This document shows positions 1 through 10,898 of a stretch of DNA of 64,000 bases, piece by piece; position 1 is the stretch's first letter, and every line of letters starts with the position of its first letter. The translations under genes and the position numbers were made by a program. The notes beneath the pieces are model-generated. The model searched no databases. It worked only from the letters and a program-made list of their open reading frames with translations, and had not been told where the DNA came from. The DNA is from Combretum micranthum. Lineage: Eukaryota; Streptophyta; Magnoliopsida; Myrtales; Combretaceae. The DNA lies in the NCBI GenBank assembly GCA_024138025.1, contig JAMXBD010000112.1, forward strand, positions 930,001 to 994,000, in the 5' to 3' direction.

Positions 1-1671
1 GGAAGAAGAAGGGGGCAGCTTTGTTTATTGGAGAAACATGAACAAGAAGAAGAAGAAAAGAGAGGAAATAGAGAGAGAAAAGGTTAAAGAATGAAAGAGG
101 AAAAGTGAATAAATGAAGGAGTGAGAGAAATGAGTGTTTTAATTGTAATAAATGAGAGAAAAAAAAAATAAAACATGGGCAGCCAAGGGGGAGGGGCTGC
201 TGCACGTTGAAATGGGGGGGAAGAGAGAGGAATTGTTGAAATTTGACTTGAATTAAATTGTGTAATTAATGTGTAATGTAACTTTTGAAAAAAGGATTGA
301 AATATAATTAATTTTAGTCAAAATATGAGTGAATAAAGGACAATGGCAGCCATAAATGGGGTCAAAAATCTGCCATCAATTGTGGGATAATGTGTAGAAA
401 GATTGAAGTGAAAATGAAGTGATATGTGTAAGGTGTACTTGAAGGTATGGGTTGTAAAAGTACTTTATTAATAAAATAAATTAAAATAAAATAAAATTAG
501 AAAATTTATTCCAAATATTTGTAGCAGATTTTCCATAATTAAATTTAAATAATTATTTGAATTATTTTAGTATTTTAACAAATACGTTACCGGTACGATC
601 AAAATACGCGAATATGGGCTATAAATAATATTTTTATAACCCGAAAAATTCTAGAAAAATATTTTATGGGAATAAAAATATTTTTAAAATATTTTCCAAT
701 TATTAAATTAATTTATTTTATTTTTAGTACCGGATCTTAAACAGAATCTGATCCCGTAAAGACCCGAAACGAACTAAATTTTAGAAAAACAAAATTTTCT
801 ATAACATATAAAATATTTATCTAAAAATATAAGACTTTATAAGAATAATAAAAATTTTTAATAAAATAAAAATGGATAGTGCAAAAGTCTAATCAATTAC
901 CGGTAATAATGGAAATACGATAAAAGGTTATAACCGTAACTTTTATAACCCGAAAAATTATATAATTGATATATTTAGAAATCTTATGAAATTACGAGTC
1001 TAACAGTACTGTTGGTATATTTTTGATATCTAGAGCCCCGGGACACGCTTTTCGAAGTCTGTATCCGAACGGGTTCGAAATAAGTCAAAAATTTACCAAT
1101 CTGATATTTTTAAACAAACTCATATTACTATGAGCTATTCTACATATTTAGCTACGCCTCGGCCTCTAGGGTTAGGGGCACTAGGTTGCCGGACTTAGGC
1201 TATTGCATTCCGATTAAGGTTTCCGGGTGATTTTTCCGGTTTAGACCTTTGCCAATTTGGAAACTGATATTTATGTTTATACAACATTTTTAATTTGAGA
1301 AATCTATTTTTAAATTTTATTTTTGTAAGTATTTAATATCTTTTAATATATTCGGAATTCTTGAATCGAGTTTTATTTCCGAAGGTCAATCATTATTTAC
1401 TTTTTAATAGTTTGTTTTTGGGCTTTATATTACCCGATTTTATAAGTTGGAGTTAATTATGGAATTTTTTGTACGTCGTAGTTTTGAATTTGAAGACCAC
1501 TGTGTTCTTATTTTATTTTTTAAAGATTTTCATTTTCTCAAGATTAAGAAGTTTCTGAATTCGTTTGTGAATTAGGACTTATCGAAATTCGGTTTTAATT
1601 TGGAGTGATTTTTAGGGTTTATTTTCGAAGTCCATCTTAAAATTATTTATTGAAATTTTCCGGGGCTTACA
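1..1671 (-). mobile_element. Partial LTR of 'family B' (minus strand)
   Basis: Read on the minus strand, an LTR starts at 1671 with TGTAAGCCCCGGAAAATTTC and runs past the window edge, so only its U3 side is seen. The plus-strand LTR starting at 62064 is a diverged copy of the same sequence in opposite orientation; long stretches match at roughly 80 percent by eye. Blocks such as ACGAGTCTAACAGT and the TTACCGGTA region are shared with the family A LTRs, so B is a relative of A. The flank at 1672-1676 is TCCGA; its partner lies outside the window. Whether this is a solo LTR or the 5' LTR of an element cannot be seen. Confidence 0.7.
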
Positions 1672-3580
1672 TCCGAACTCTTACGGACAAATATCGGTAT
1701 TGGGTATATCTTCATAAGGAAAATTCTCTTTTAAAACATTGACTTTTATCCTTATAACTTGATTCCTTAACCTTTTGTCGAACGGGGAATTGTTGCACAT
1801 CTCCGATAATCGACTTCCTTCTCGTCTTATGATTATTTCCTATCTTTAAACTCTCCTGATTCTCAATTTGAGACTTTTAAGGTCTTCTTTTCCGATCCAT
1901 CTTATTTTGTCTACCTTGTGCCTTTATCATCTCATGAGATACTCTTGATTGTTCTTCCAAGGTATTTGAATGATTTTTTTTCCTTGATCGTTTGTAGCAT
2001 CAGGGGTCCAAAATTCTTTATTAGTTCCTCTTTGTTCCTATTCTTGCGTCCAGGTTGGTCATATCTCTGACTGATCTCTTTTGCTTTTGTCTCTTTTCCC
2101 TTTAGAGAGCGTTATATTGACCGATTATGAAAAGAACCATCTTTTTCAGTCACTCAATTTATACCATAAGCATCCTTGCCTTTATCGTTTGTGAGAAATC
2201 CAAAATTTTGAGAAGGTTAATTCCGTTTTCATTGAATTTCATATACCCTTTCATCCTTTGGTGTCTTTATTCTCTTATCCATTTTTCTTTTCTTCTACTG
2301 TCCCTTGAACTTTGGTTTACCTAAGTTTTCCTTGAATATGTTGTTGGTTCCAAATTATGAACCGTACCCATGATTCCTTCTTACTAACTTCCTTGTCCTT
2401 AGGTTAAGCTAAATCATCCTTTAGCTTCTTTTAATACCTTTTTCTTCCTTTATTCCTTCTTTATCCTTCGTATCTTCTTATCTAAGCTCTTTTGTTATTC
2501 TTATATGATTGATCTTAATATCCTACTGATGTGGTTCCTCTTGTAAACCTTGTTATGAGCTTTAAGGTTTGGCTTTTCAACTTTCTTTAATTTATTTCCT
2601 ATACTTTAAGATTACATTCTTAGATTACCTCTTTCCTTCTTCAGGTTATAACACTATCCAGAAAGCATTACGAAAACTTGTGGGGTTATGAAGAATTTGA
2701 GGGTCATGCCTTCTTGATTTGATTCTTTGTTGGTGATATCGTGATCTTAATCTTGAGAGAAACGTGTTTGCTCCTTAAAAGGTTTTCACTCTATTCCTTT
2801 CCGAAGTTAACACATCGGCTTAGGGTTTTTCTCCATTAGAAGCTGGATGGGTATATTTCGTGTTGGCATACTTCACTTCGTAAGGTCTCGATTTTTCTTG
2901 TTTGTTGTTTCTCCAACTTCTATTTTTCCATGTTTCTCTGAGTGAAATCTGTATCCAGAATTCTTTTCAAAACTTCTTATTGGAACTTATGAATATCTCC
3001 AAAGGTCAATTTCTCTTCACTCTTTAGCTACTTAATTTCCTTTATCAACTTGAAAGAATGTGTCTGTTCTTTCCTTATGTTAGCAAATCCTTTGCCAACT
3101 ATTTTCTTTTTTGTTTTGTAAGCTCTATGTTCTCCTTGTTTCATCTTATTGGGATCTTATTTGAGAGATATACGTCTTATTCAAAAGATTACTTTATTTC
3201 CATTATTCCTTAAAGTCACGGGTGACTTCATGTCCTCACGTCTTTGTTGAAAGATTGACCAATTCCTCGGGTTTCATCATTCTTTCGCATTATCTTTAAC
3301 TAGGTTGATCGTTTTTCATATATATAGAAAGAATGTAATACTTTGAACTTCAAGAGAGTAAAACATTCTGATTCACTAAACTTCTTATGTACACAAGAGG
3401 GGATTATCGCTCCTATTCATCCACATAAAGAAAAATTTACATTCCTCTGTTACTATAAAGAAACAATCATCAATAAAAGAAGGTTGAGGATTGACTGGTT
3501 CCTGCATCGCTGTTATAGCCTCTAATGTACTCCAAGGCAGTCAAGTTTTCATTCCCTTTGTTCACTTCCTCACCTATCCA
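1672..3580 (-). other. Decayed interior downstream of gag, no recognisable pol
   Basis: In the minus-strand family A element this stretch follows gag, where protease and reverse transcriptase should lie. I read it on both strands and found no DTG/DSG protease site, no YxDD box and no integrase motif. The sequence is T-rich on the plus strand and its short open frames at 2127-2324 and 3343-3525 look random. It may be a noncoding interior, as in gag-only non-autonomous elements, or pol decayed beyond recognition. The family B LTR at 1-1671 truncates it, so the element's 3' end is not in the window. Confidence 0.5.
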
Positions 3581-4835
3581 TCATCCCTCCAAGTTGTAGA
3601 TTCGAAATTCCGAAGCAGTAGATCCTGGTCTGCTTTCACTTCTACTTCCATTTCCTTTTTCTACTCTTATAGGAACAACTTCTTCTGATGATCTTGATAG
3701 AATGTTCCTTCCTTGTGGACAGTTGTTGGCAAAATGTCCTTTCTGATTGCAAACATAGCAAGCATCTACCCCTCTGTTTGGGCATTTTGACATCTTATGG
3801 TTTGTATTTCCACGAAAGAAACACTTTCCAAATAGTTGGGGGGCACTTCTTCGGGTAGTGTGCTCCATTGCACTTCCAACACTTAATACCTCTCGGTACG
3901 ATCCTTCTATTATCGTTCTTGATTTTCTTTGGTAGGGGCATGAGATGGGGTTCTATGTAAAACTCCCTTTCGACGATTGGGTCTTCTTCTTCTTCTTCTA
4001 TTCTTTCTCTCCTTTTCCTTGCTCCTTCCACAATCCGAGCTCTTTCCACCAATTCTCGAAAATTCCTTATGTCAAATTCTTCCAACTTCATCCTTAGGTC
4101 TTCGTCCAATCCTCCTATAAAGACTTGTCTTTTCAATTCTTCACTGTACTTATAGGAGTCTGGTGCATATTGCAACAATCTACTGAACTCGGTCTCATAT
4201 TGTTCGATTGTTCTTCCCTTTTGTGCAATTTGCAAGAAGTCTGCACTATATCTTACTCGTAAACTTCCTGGAAAATAATTCTCCAAAAACTCATGTCTAA
4301 ACATTTCCCAAGTGATTGGAGTCATTAGATCTCTTTTCCTTGACTCCCACCATATCCTAGCGTTTAGACGAAGCATGAATGTTCCATATTTGATTTGCAA
4401 ATGGGGCGGAACTTCATATGCATCAAAGGACATCTCTATTTGGGATAGCCAATCTTCTGCCTCTTCTGGCTTGTCATAAGCTCCTTCAAAGTAACGGTTG
4501 CTTTTGATGAAGTTAGGTAACATGCTTTTGTATGGTCTTGGCGGTGGAGATGGAGATAGGGGTGCACCTTGGTCATGCATGTTCCTATGCACAGATGCCT
4601 CTGTCGAAGCTTGTTGTGGTGGGGTTGGTATAGACACTGGGGCTGTTGCTGAAGCGGTTGCTGGTGTTGCTTCTTGTACGGGTGCTTGTGCCGGCATATT
4701 TTGCCTAATTTCTTCTAATACGTGGGTTAGGTGTCCTAACGTGGCGTGTAAGTCCCTTTGAGGTGCGGCGGCTCCTTGAACAGCAGGTTGATCTGCTTCT
4801 ATGCCTGGTTGGTTAGAGGCGCTTTGTTCCCTTCT
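3581..4835 (-). pseudogene. gag: Ty3/gypsy gag (family A element), frameshifted
   Basis: This encodes the capsid/nucleocapsid precursor of an LTR retrotransposon. The frame is open from 4835 (first Met 4697). It has a Pro/Ala-rich N-terminus, a retrotransposon-gag core around residues 60-230 with the ARIWWES and ITWEMFRHEFLENYFP motifs, and an acidic stretch before the nucleocapsid. Three zinc knuckles follow: CWKCNGAHYPKKC (a CX2CX3HX4C variant), a second in which the second Cys is Arg, and a canonical CYVCNQKGHFANNC. The frame breaks between the first two knuckles at a run of six C (minus strand, 3838-3843), where one base is gained or lost; the tail continues in the next frame to 3581. The core resembles gag of Tekay-type chromoviruses. 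It lies about 1.5 kb downstream of the primer site, unusually far. Confidence 0.85.
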
Positions 4836-5428
4836 TCATCTATTCCTATTTCGGCTGTTTTAAACCTTTCTAAGTCAGGCTTGAGAAGTTTTGATAACTT
4901 AATTAAATTTTTGCCGGAAATTGGTGAATATAACGGAAATTTAAATATGCATAAAAGCTAACAAAATTTAAATCAAAGCAATTTCTGAAATCAAACTTAA
5001 TGCATTATCATAGAAATAAAGTTCATACAGGAAATTGGAAATAAGACAAATCACAAAGAAAAATTACATAGAAAATAACAAGCGTTGTTCCGAGAATTAA
5101 AAGATAGACTAAGATCATGGATCTAGTCTTGTGATCACAAGATCTGAGCTGGACTTCTAGGGATGTGCTTTGTTTTCCTTTCCCTCTTCCTTCATTCTTC
5201 GGGCACATCTCCTGGGTTGCTGCTAGATGATCCTGGGTTCAAACTCCTCATGATTTGGTTGAAGTGTTTTCTTCTATTTCGTGCTCTCTCTTTTTCTTGT
5301 TCGTGATAGGCAATTAGTTCCTCATCCGTCATTGCTGGTGCTATTCATCAAGGGTCTTCCAAGTGATTGTTCCTTCGGTCTCCCTATTGTTGTTTTCGGC
5401 CGGAGCATTTTCCGTATCCATGTGGAGT
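4836..5428 (-). other. Spacer between upstream ORF and gag
   Basis: This 0.6-kb stretch lies between the stop of the upstream ORF and the open frame of gag in the minus-strand element. The only open frame of note, 5023-5208 minus, ends in a hydrophobic run and has no recognisable family. I see no promoter or repeat here. Confidence 0.4.
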
Positions 5429-6172
5429 CTACATCTTGTCCTCCCGAACATGTCTTCCTTCTAGGTAGCGAATGATTCTTAACTCATCGTTAGTCCAAGG
5501 TTCCTCGACTCCTACGGCAGCTTGGTTCCTTATCTCTTGCGCCGGTCTTTCTTCTTGATTTTCCTCCGAGTCCTCACCGGGTTCACCATCCGAACTGTCA
5601 TTCGCCTCCTGCATTGGTTCATCTCTTATCACTGTTCCATCCTCTCGCAATCGTAGGGGCTCGTTTATTCCTAGTTGGATTCCGTGAAGGTAGGGGTTCG
5701 GTGGATACTTCTGTTGGGGGTCGTAGTATCCCCTGATATACTCCATGCCAATGGAAAGTATCGTTGAGGTCGGCTCTCATCCATTCGAGGTGATCCATCA
5801 AATCATCATGGGCATAGACAAATATGGTCCGATCTTGGTCCAGGTCCGAAATCCGGTGGGGTTCGTCCTTCTTCTCTAAGAACGAAGGTTGCTTCTTCAG
5901 CATTGGTCGGTGGTCCGCGATAGCAATGATTCGTTCCACAGCATATATTACTTCCAACTCGGTCATCCTTTTGCCTATGGGCAGTTGTGAATAGTTCGTA
6001 ACACTCCTTTCCACTCGGTTTGCATCATTCCCCTTTCCAGATTTGGAACATCTCAGGGTCTTAGGTTGTCCAGCTAGGGCAAATTCTTCACATAAAACTC
6101 TAAGTCTCATTCGGAAGTTCTCGGGTGTTTCGAAGGATCCTTTTCGGAAGTTCTTGGCTTGGAGACGGGCCT
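5429..6172 (-). pseudogene. Unassigned ORF between primer site and gag
   Basis: An open frame runs on the minus strand from about 6172 (first Met 6110) and continues, after a one-base frame change near 5750, to a stop at 5429. Together the two parts would give a protein of roughly 225-245 residues. The first part is mixed charged/hydrophobic, with KRMTELEVIYAVERIIAIAD and HDDLMDHLEWMRADLNDTFHW. The second part is very acidic, with DSSDGEPGEDSEENQEE, and ends in a short basic/acidic tail. I do not recognise the family. It sits where Ty3/gypsy elements normally have only a short leader, so it may be an element-specific extra ORF or a captured piece. It could also be an N-terminal part of gag joined by splicing. 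Confidence 0.5.
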
Positions 6173-6310
6173 TCTATGGTGATCTACGTAAAAGAAAGAT
6201 ATTAGAAGGACTTATTCTACCCATTCTATTTCATCTAAGTTTTCTTGTTCTATCTAAGTCAATTCTTCTTAAGTCCATTTCTATAATTATGATTCCTAGG
6301 TTCTTAAACC

Positions 6311-6324
6311 ATGCTCTGATACCA
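6311..6324 (-). other. Primer binding site, tRNA-Met type (family A element)
   Basis: Minus strand TGGTATCAGAGCAT, eight bases after the LTR end. TGGTATCAGAGC is the usual plant retrotransposon site complementary to the 3' end of initiator tRNA-Met. It fixes this copy as a 5' LTR plus interior rather than a solo LTR, and sets the element's direction. Confidence 0.9.
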
Positions 6325-6332
6325 ACTTAAAC

Positions 6333-9300
6333 TGTCACGCCCAATGGGTACCCTAAACGTGACAGTCCGCCACACTCAATATTAAAGCTTAAGTATGACA
6401 ACCTTAGTCATTTCCAAAAGCTTTTATATTAAGTGTAAGGCTTACTTTCACAATTTTAGAGGACCATATATGGAATAATGAAGCTTAAGGAGATATAAAA
6501 CATATTAAGAAAGAGGAATCACAATAATTATTTGTTCATGGCAAGACTTTACAAACTTAGGACAATTCCCTAAATTACTAATTATTATATAATATTAACA
6601 TGCTAATACTAGCTATACTTTATTCAGATTTCTAATGTTCAAAAGGGATTACCTGCCCGCATGGTCCACGTGGCCTTAACCATAAGTACGGGAACTGCAA
6701 AAGTAGCTATCGGGGTATAAGCTAATAGGCTTAGTGAGAACTATTTCCATAAATAACTTCTTGTAACAAGATTCAAACAAGTTGGTTAATCACCAATGTA
6801 ATGCATCAAACACGTGGGCAAACAATCATATAGCTTTCCGGGAACTATATGTTGAATGGATTTACGCCCTCCATTCGGGGTTTGGTGATACTCAAAACAA
6901 GTAGTTTTAATAATAGAAAATTTAAGCTTGCGAGCACTCATCGCCAAGCATTCATTAAAAACTTTTAAACTTGCGAGCACTCATCGCCAAGTATTCCGAA
7001 TCTACTTGATTTGACCTTGCTTTCGGATCAACCGCCAAGCATATTCCATTAAGCCGCCAAGCAATCGCTTTCGGATCTTCCCCAAGTGTTGCTTTCGACA
7101 TGAGCTACTATCCTTCTCACCCAAGGATAATAACCCAACCATGCAATGTGACTCACTTCGTGGTATGCATGAGTTCATTAATTTATAAAGTCATAACATA
7201 ATTATTTTCAACTTTAAGGTGATCAAGGAATTTCACACAAATCAATATTAAACTAAAACAATCACTTAGAACAATTCGGGCTTCGATATTCTTAGAATTC
7301 TTTCAAGGAATTATTTTACATGCATATCGGTTTATCTTTTCCTAACTCTAGTGCAACTAATTTACAAGCACAACAAGTGTAGCATTTAATGGAAATAAAC
7401 TCACGATGCCATTGTCGTCTATTCCTCTAAGCGGATGAGTCGTTCACACACTCCACTTAATCGTAATAGTTCTCGGGGTGAAGAAATCCTTCCTCGGGTC
7501 ACCTAACCAAAGAAAATACCCACAATGAGTTTTTCTTGAAGATTTCTTGAATTTTGACAAAACAATGTCAAAGAACGTTAAAGTTCGTATAGAAGAATGT
7601 TCCAACTTAAAATGGCCATAACTTGGTCATTTTAACTCGGAATCGCGCATATAATATACCGATTTCTACTAGAAAAGATCTACCCATTTCTAAAATTATT
7701 TCCCACAAACAAAGCCATATAGGCTCCGAAAAAGTGGCGACAAAATTCACCACGGATTTCAAGTAAAAACAACTTTGGTTCAAGAAATCAAAATTTGTTT
7801 GATAAATACTTAGTTATATATAGTTGAAAATTCTCTTTTTATAACTATATAACTCATATTTAAGCATGCTCAAGTGTCTTGTTGTCCAAATTATTTTTCT
7901 TAGGTAAAACAATGTCGGTTGAAGCTTTTCGGAAATTGTTTTTGTAAATTTCTTGAAATGAATACCTTGCTTCCTTTGTTTTCTAAAAAACGGTTTTATT
8001 TATTTCTTTCTAAGTAACTTTTGAAAATAAATTTTTTTCTACTTTCTAAGTTACATTAATACTATAATTGAAGTTTTCTAGGAAATATGTTATCTTTACC
8101 TCTCTTGTTCTCTTGTATAAATTTCTTTGTTACTTGTTTTGCAAAAATTCCTTACTTGATACTTCTCATTCTTTTTCTCATTTTCAAAAATAATCATCCA
8201 TGTATAAAATTTGTTTTTCTTCATAAAAACAATGTGGAGCAATTTAGGACTTTTTGTAGAAAAACTAATTTCCATAATCTTATTAACTCCTTTTTGTAAT
8301 TTGAAAAGAAATAACTTTATTATCTTTCAAACCATAAATTTTCTTTGCCTATTTTTGTAAGGTCTTTAAAAATTTCCTTAGTCTTCCATCTTATTTTCCT
8401 TATGAAAAGAACCGTTTTGTCAAAACGATATTTTCTTTTTGAAAACAAGGTATAGTAACAAATATTTAAATAGTTTCTAAATTCATAGTGAATTCTTTTT
8501 GTAACTTGAAAATGAATGAGTTTATTTTCGTTATCTTATATTTTTATGTTTCACATAACTTATTCCTAAGTGACAAAAAGCCTTCTTTAGAAAATAAAAC
8601 TTTTAGACAACAATCTAAGTGAACATGATTATGAGAATAATAATAAATAAAATAACATAAGTAAAGTCAAGTATTGGAGTCTTAGCTTTTTCAAGGCTCC
8701 CGGGACTAAGAAATAAACTAGTCCCATAATGAAATAAAATGAAAGAAGAAAAGCTTGTTTTGACTTGATGAGGACAAATCTAAGACTAGAGACTAGTCTT
8801 AATAACAACTTGGAATAAATAAATAAATTGCAATGGAAAAGTAAATAAATTGCTTTGCATGAAATAAATAAATTGCAAGTGAGCTTATATGCTCTAGAGA
8901 ATATGTATAGATATATAAACAATAATAAATCAACATAAACTTAAATGGATTGGCATGAACAAGAACAATACATGAACATAATGTAGTTTCCACAACTTGT
9001 AGTATTTGGAAACTCACACTATGGTCATGTAAAGTTACATGACATGAAGAAGAAGAAAGAATTATAAATGGGTTACCTAAGAGACTTTGATATGGTTATG
9101 TGGTTATGGTTTTTGTTGTTGGTGGAAGTTGTTGTGTAATTATTTTGAGAGAGTTTTGAGATAGTAACTTGAGAGAGCTTTGAGAGGAAAATTGAGAAGT
9201 TTTGGTAAGAATTTGTGGTAGTGAATGTGTGAAAGAAGTGAAAGAGGAGGGGTTTATAGGATTTTGAGAGAGTGATTTTTGTGAGATTAAAATAAAAGAG

Positions 9301-9967
9301 AATTAAAAACAAATTGAGGGAAGAGAAGAGGAGGGGGCGCCGGCCATGTAGGGAAAGAGAGGGGAGTGATTTATTTTTGACTTTTTGAAGAATAAAAAGA
9401 TGTAATTTATAAGGTAGATGTGATATAAAAGTTATGGGAAAGGTAAAAAGTTAAGATTATAGGTTATATAGATTGTAAGAGTAGATGTAAGAAAAAGTAG
9501 AGATAAAAGAATAGTGTAGAATAGTAATGAATAGTGTAATGTAAAGTAGATATGACAATTAAAGTACCGGTAGTAAGAAAATAAGCGTATAATAACTATA
9601 TCTGTTATTTTTACTTAGCGAAAAATTACGAAATTGATATTTTTGGAAAACTTATATTTTCACGAGTCTAACAGTGTATTCGGAATATTTTTACTATTCC
9701 GGGCTTCTGGGCACGTTTTTCGAGAACTATGTCCGATCAGGTTCGAAGGACACCCGAATTTCGCGAAACTGAAACTTTTATGAAACCTATGGTTACTACG
9801 AACTATTTTAGCTAATTAACCCAACTTCGTTTTTCCGGTCCAAAGAAAACGGCAATGCCGGATTTAGATTGATACGGTAAACTAGGATTTTGTTGACCTT
9901 TAGGGTTTCGTTTGACTTCCGGTTAGGGTTTTATGCTAAACCGATTCCGAAAATTTAGGGGTTTACA
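6333..9967 (-). mobile_element. 5' LTR of family A element A1 (3.6 kb)
   Basis: On the minus strand the LTR runs from TGTAAACCCCTAAATTTTCG (9967) to GGGCGTGACA (6333), 3635 bp, with TG...CA ends. The same ends and internal blocks recur in the LTRs at 10192-17780, 13911-17374, 17786-20807, 21729-52965 and 44851-48291. The U3 side holds a G-rich run with GGGGGCGCCGGCC (near 9335), the G-run plus CGCCGGCC word also seen in copy A4. The outer flank 9968-9972 is GGTAT; the matching copy would lie left of the window. Short units GCGAGCACTCATCGCCAAGC recur near 6930-7000. No long ORF. Confidence 0.85.
7457..7503 (-). CDS. LTR acidic micro-ORF, copy A1 (one-base deletion)
   Basis: This is the equivalent of the 15-codon acidic frame in the other family A LTRs. 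The block is 47 nt instead of 48: it starts GGTGACCC after TTAG, one C appears lost in the third codon, and the rest reads EEGFLHPENYYD then stop. Ignoring the lost base, the spacing to the stop equals that of the other copies, and the NYYD end replaces their PDYYY. This is the most diverged full copy. Function unknown; coding status inferred from comparison with the copies at 13176, 15007, 19760 and 45906. Confidence 0.35.
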
Positions 9968-10191
9968 GGTATAGATAACATAAATGAGTGATTTTGATGA
10001 GTAAAGTTTAGATCTATGAGTTTATATTTACTACCATGGGTTTCTTTTATATTTATGTTCATATTAAGAGTAGATCTTGGTTTTGAACTCAAACAAAATA
10101 GTGAAATTAGTATTTTGGCAAGACCCCTATTTAAATACCACTTTCCAAGTGTCAAAATGAAGTTTTTACTTGAAATAATAAAAGCTTAATA
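9968..10191 (+). mobile_element. Family A LTR A2, left fragment
   Basis: A plus-strand family A LTR piece lies between the end of A1 (9967) and the start of A3 (10192). It reads on into 17786 once A3 and its target duplication are removed. Its own 5' end has been cut away by the A1 insertion. The last five bases, TAATA, are the left copy of the A3 target duplication. Confidence 0.75.
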
Positions 10192-10787
10192 TGTAAACCC
10201 CGGTTTTTCTAGTAACCAAGATAACTCAAGAACCGGAAACCAAAACCCTAAATCGGAACAGCTTAAGACTAGAGTGAGAAATAGGAACCCTAAATCTGGC
10301 TTTTCCTCGGTTTCCAATTAAGAAACTTTCATAAGAAAATTTAAATTTCAATATAGTTCTTGATTATATTTCAAACCAAGAAAAGATCATATTTTAAGAA
10401 AATTTCAATTCCAGGTCATCCCGAGACCTGTTATAGAAAAGCGTTCCTCGGAACTAGAATTTCAAAAATTTACTTGTGAATACTCATTTGAATCAAAATA
10501 AAATAAGGATTTCAAAAATATAAATTTCATAATTTTTCGGTTTATGAAAAACACAGTTATAGCATTTTTTATTCGTATTTTCTTACTACCGGTAATTAAG
10601 TTGCCTTAATTACTATTTATTACTATTCACAAGTATACCCTATTCTTACAACCACTCAATTTCATTTTCTTTTCCAAGGATTTTTTTGTTTCCAAATTAT
10701 TACAAGTTATGACCCTTAATGTACAACCCATCAAAACAAATCAAACACAAATCAATCAGGACAAATTCAATCAAAAATCAAATCCAC

Positions 10788-10788
<1 letters not shown>

Positions 10789-10818
<30 letters not shown>
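10789..10818 (+). repeat. Poly(C) run of 30
   Basis: Thirty uninterrupted C residues about 70 bp upstream of the TATA box of LTR A3. Other family A LTRs carry G- or C-rich words in the same U3 region (for example GGGGGGGCGGGG near 16755 on the plus strand in antisense copy A4). The run length may be affected by sequencing error. The proline frame translated across it is not a gene. Confidence 0.9.
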
Positions 10819-10820
<2 letters not shown>

Positions 10821-10890
10821 CAAAACAACCCATGAGCTCCTTGTGCAATTTTTTTATTTATTTTATCACATTTAACCTAATTTCATTTCC

Positions 10891-10898
10891 TATATAAA
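10891..10898 (+). promoter_or_regulatory. TATA box of LTR A3
   Basis: TATATAAA is followed by a CT-rich tract (CTCTCTCTCACTTCATTCTC), the usual plant LTR promoter layout. It marks the probable U3/R boundary of the family A LTR. Confidence 0.6.

Noticed and set aside
2127..2324. Short hydrophobic ORF (65 codons)
   Set aside because: Low-complexity, T-rich DNA gives hydrophobic frames by chance. No homology or start context, and it is antisense to the gag-bearing element.
8629..9312. Several hydrophobic minus-strand ORFs in LTR A1
   Set aside because: They lie in the AT-rich U3 region of a long LTR, differ between LTR copies and have no conserved frame.
10709..10897. ORF with a poly-proline stretch
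   Set aside because: It arises from the 30-base C run inside LTR A3 and crosses the TATA box, so it is not a gene.
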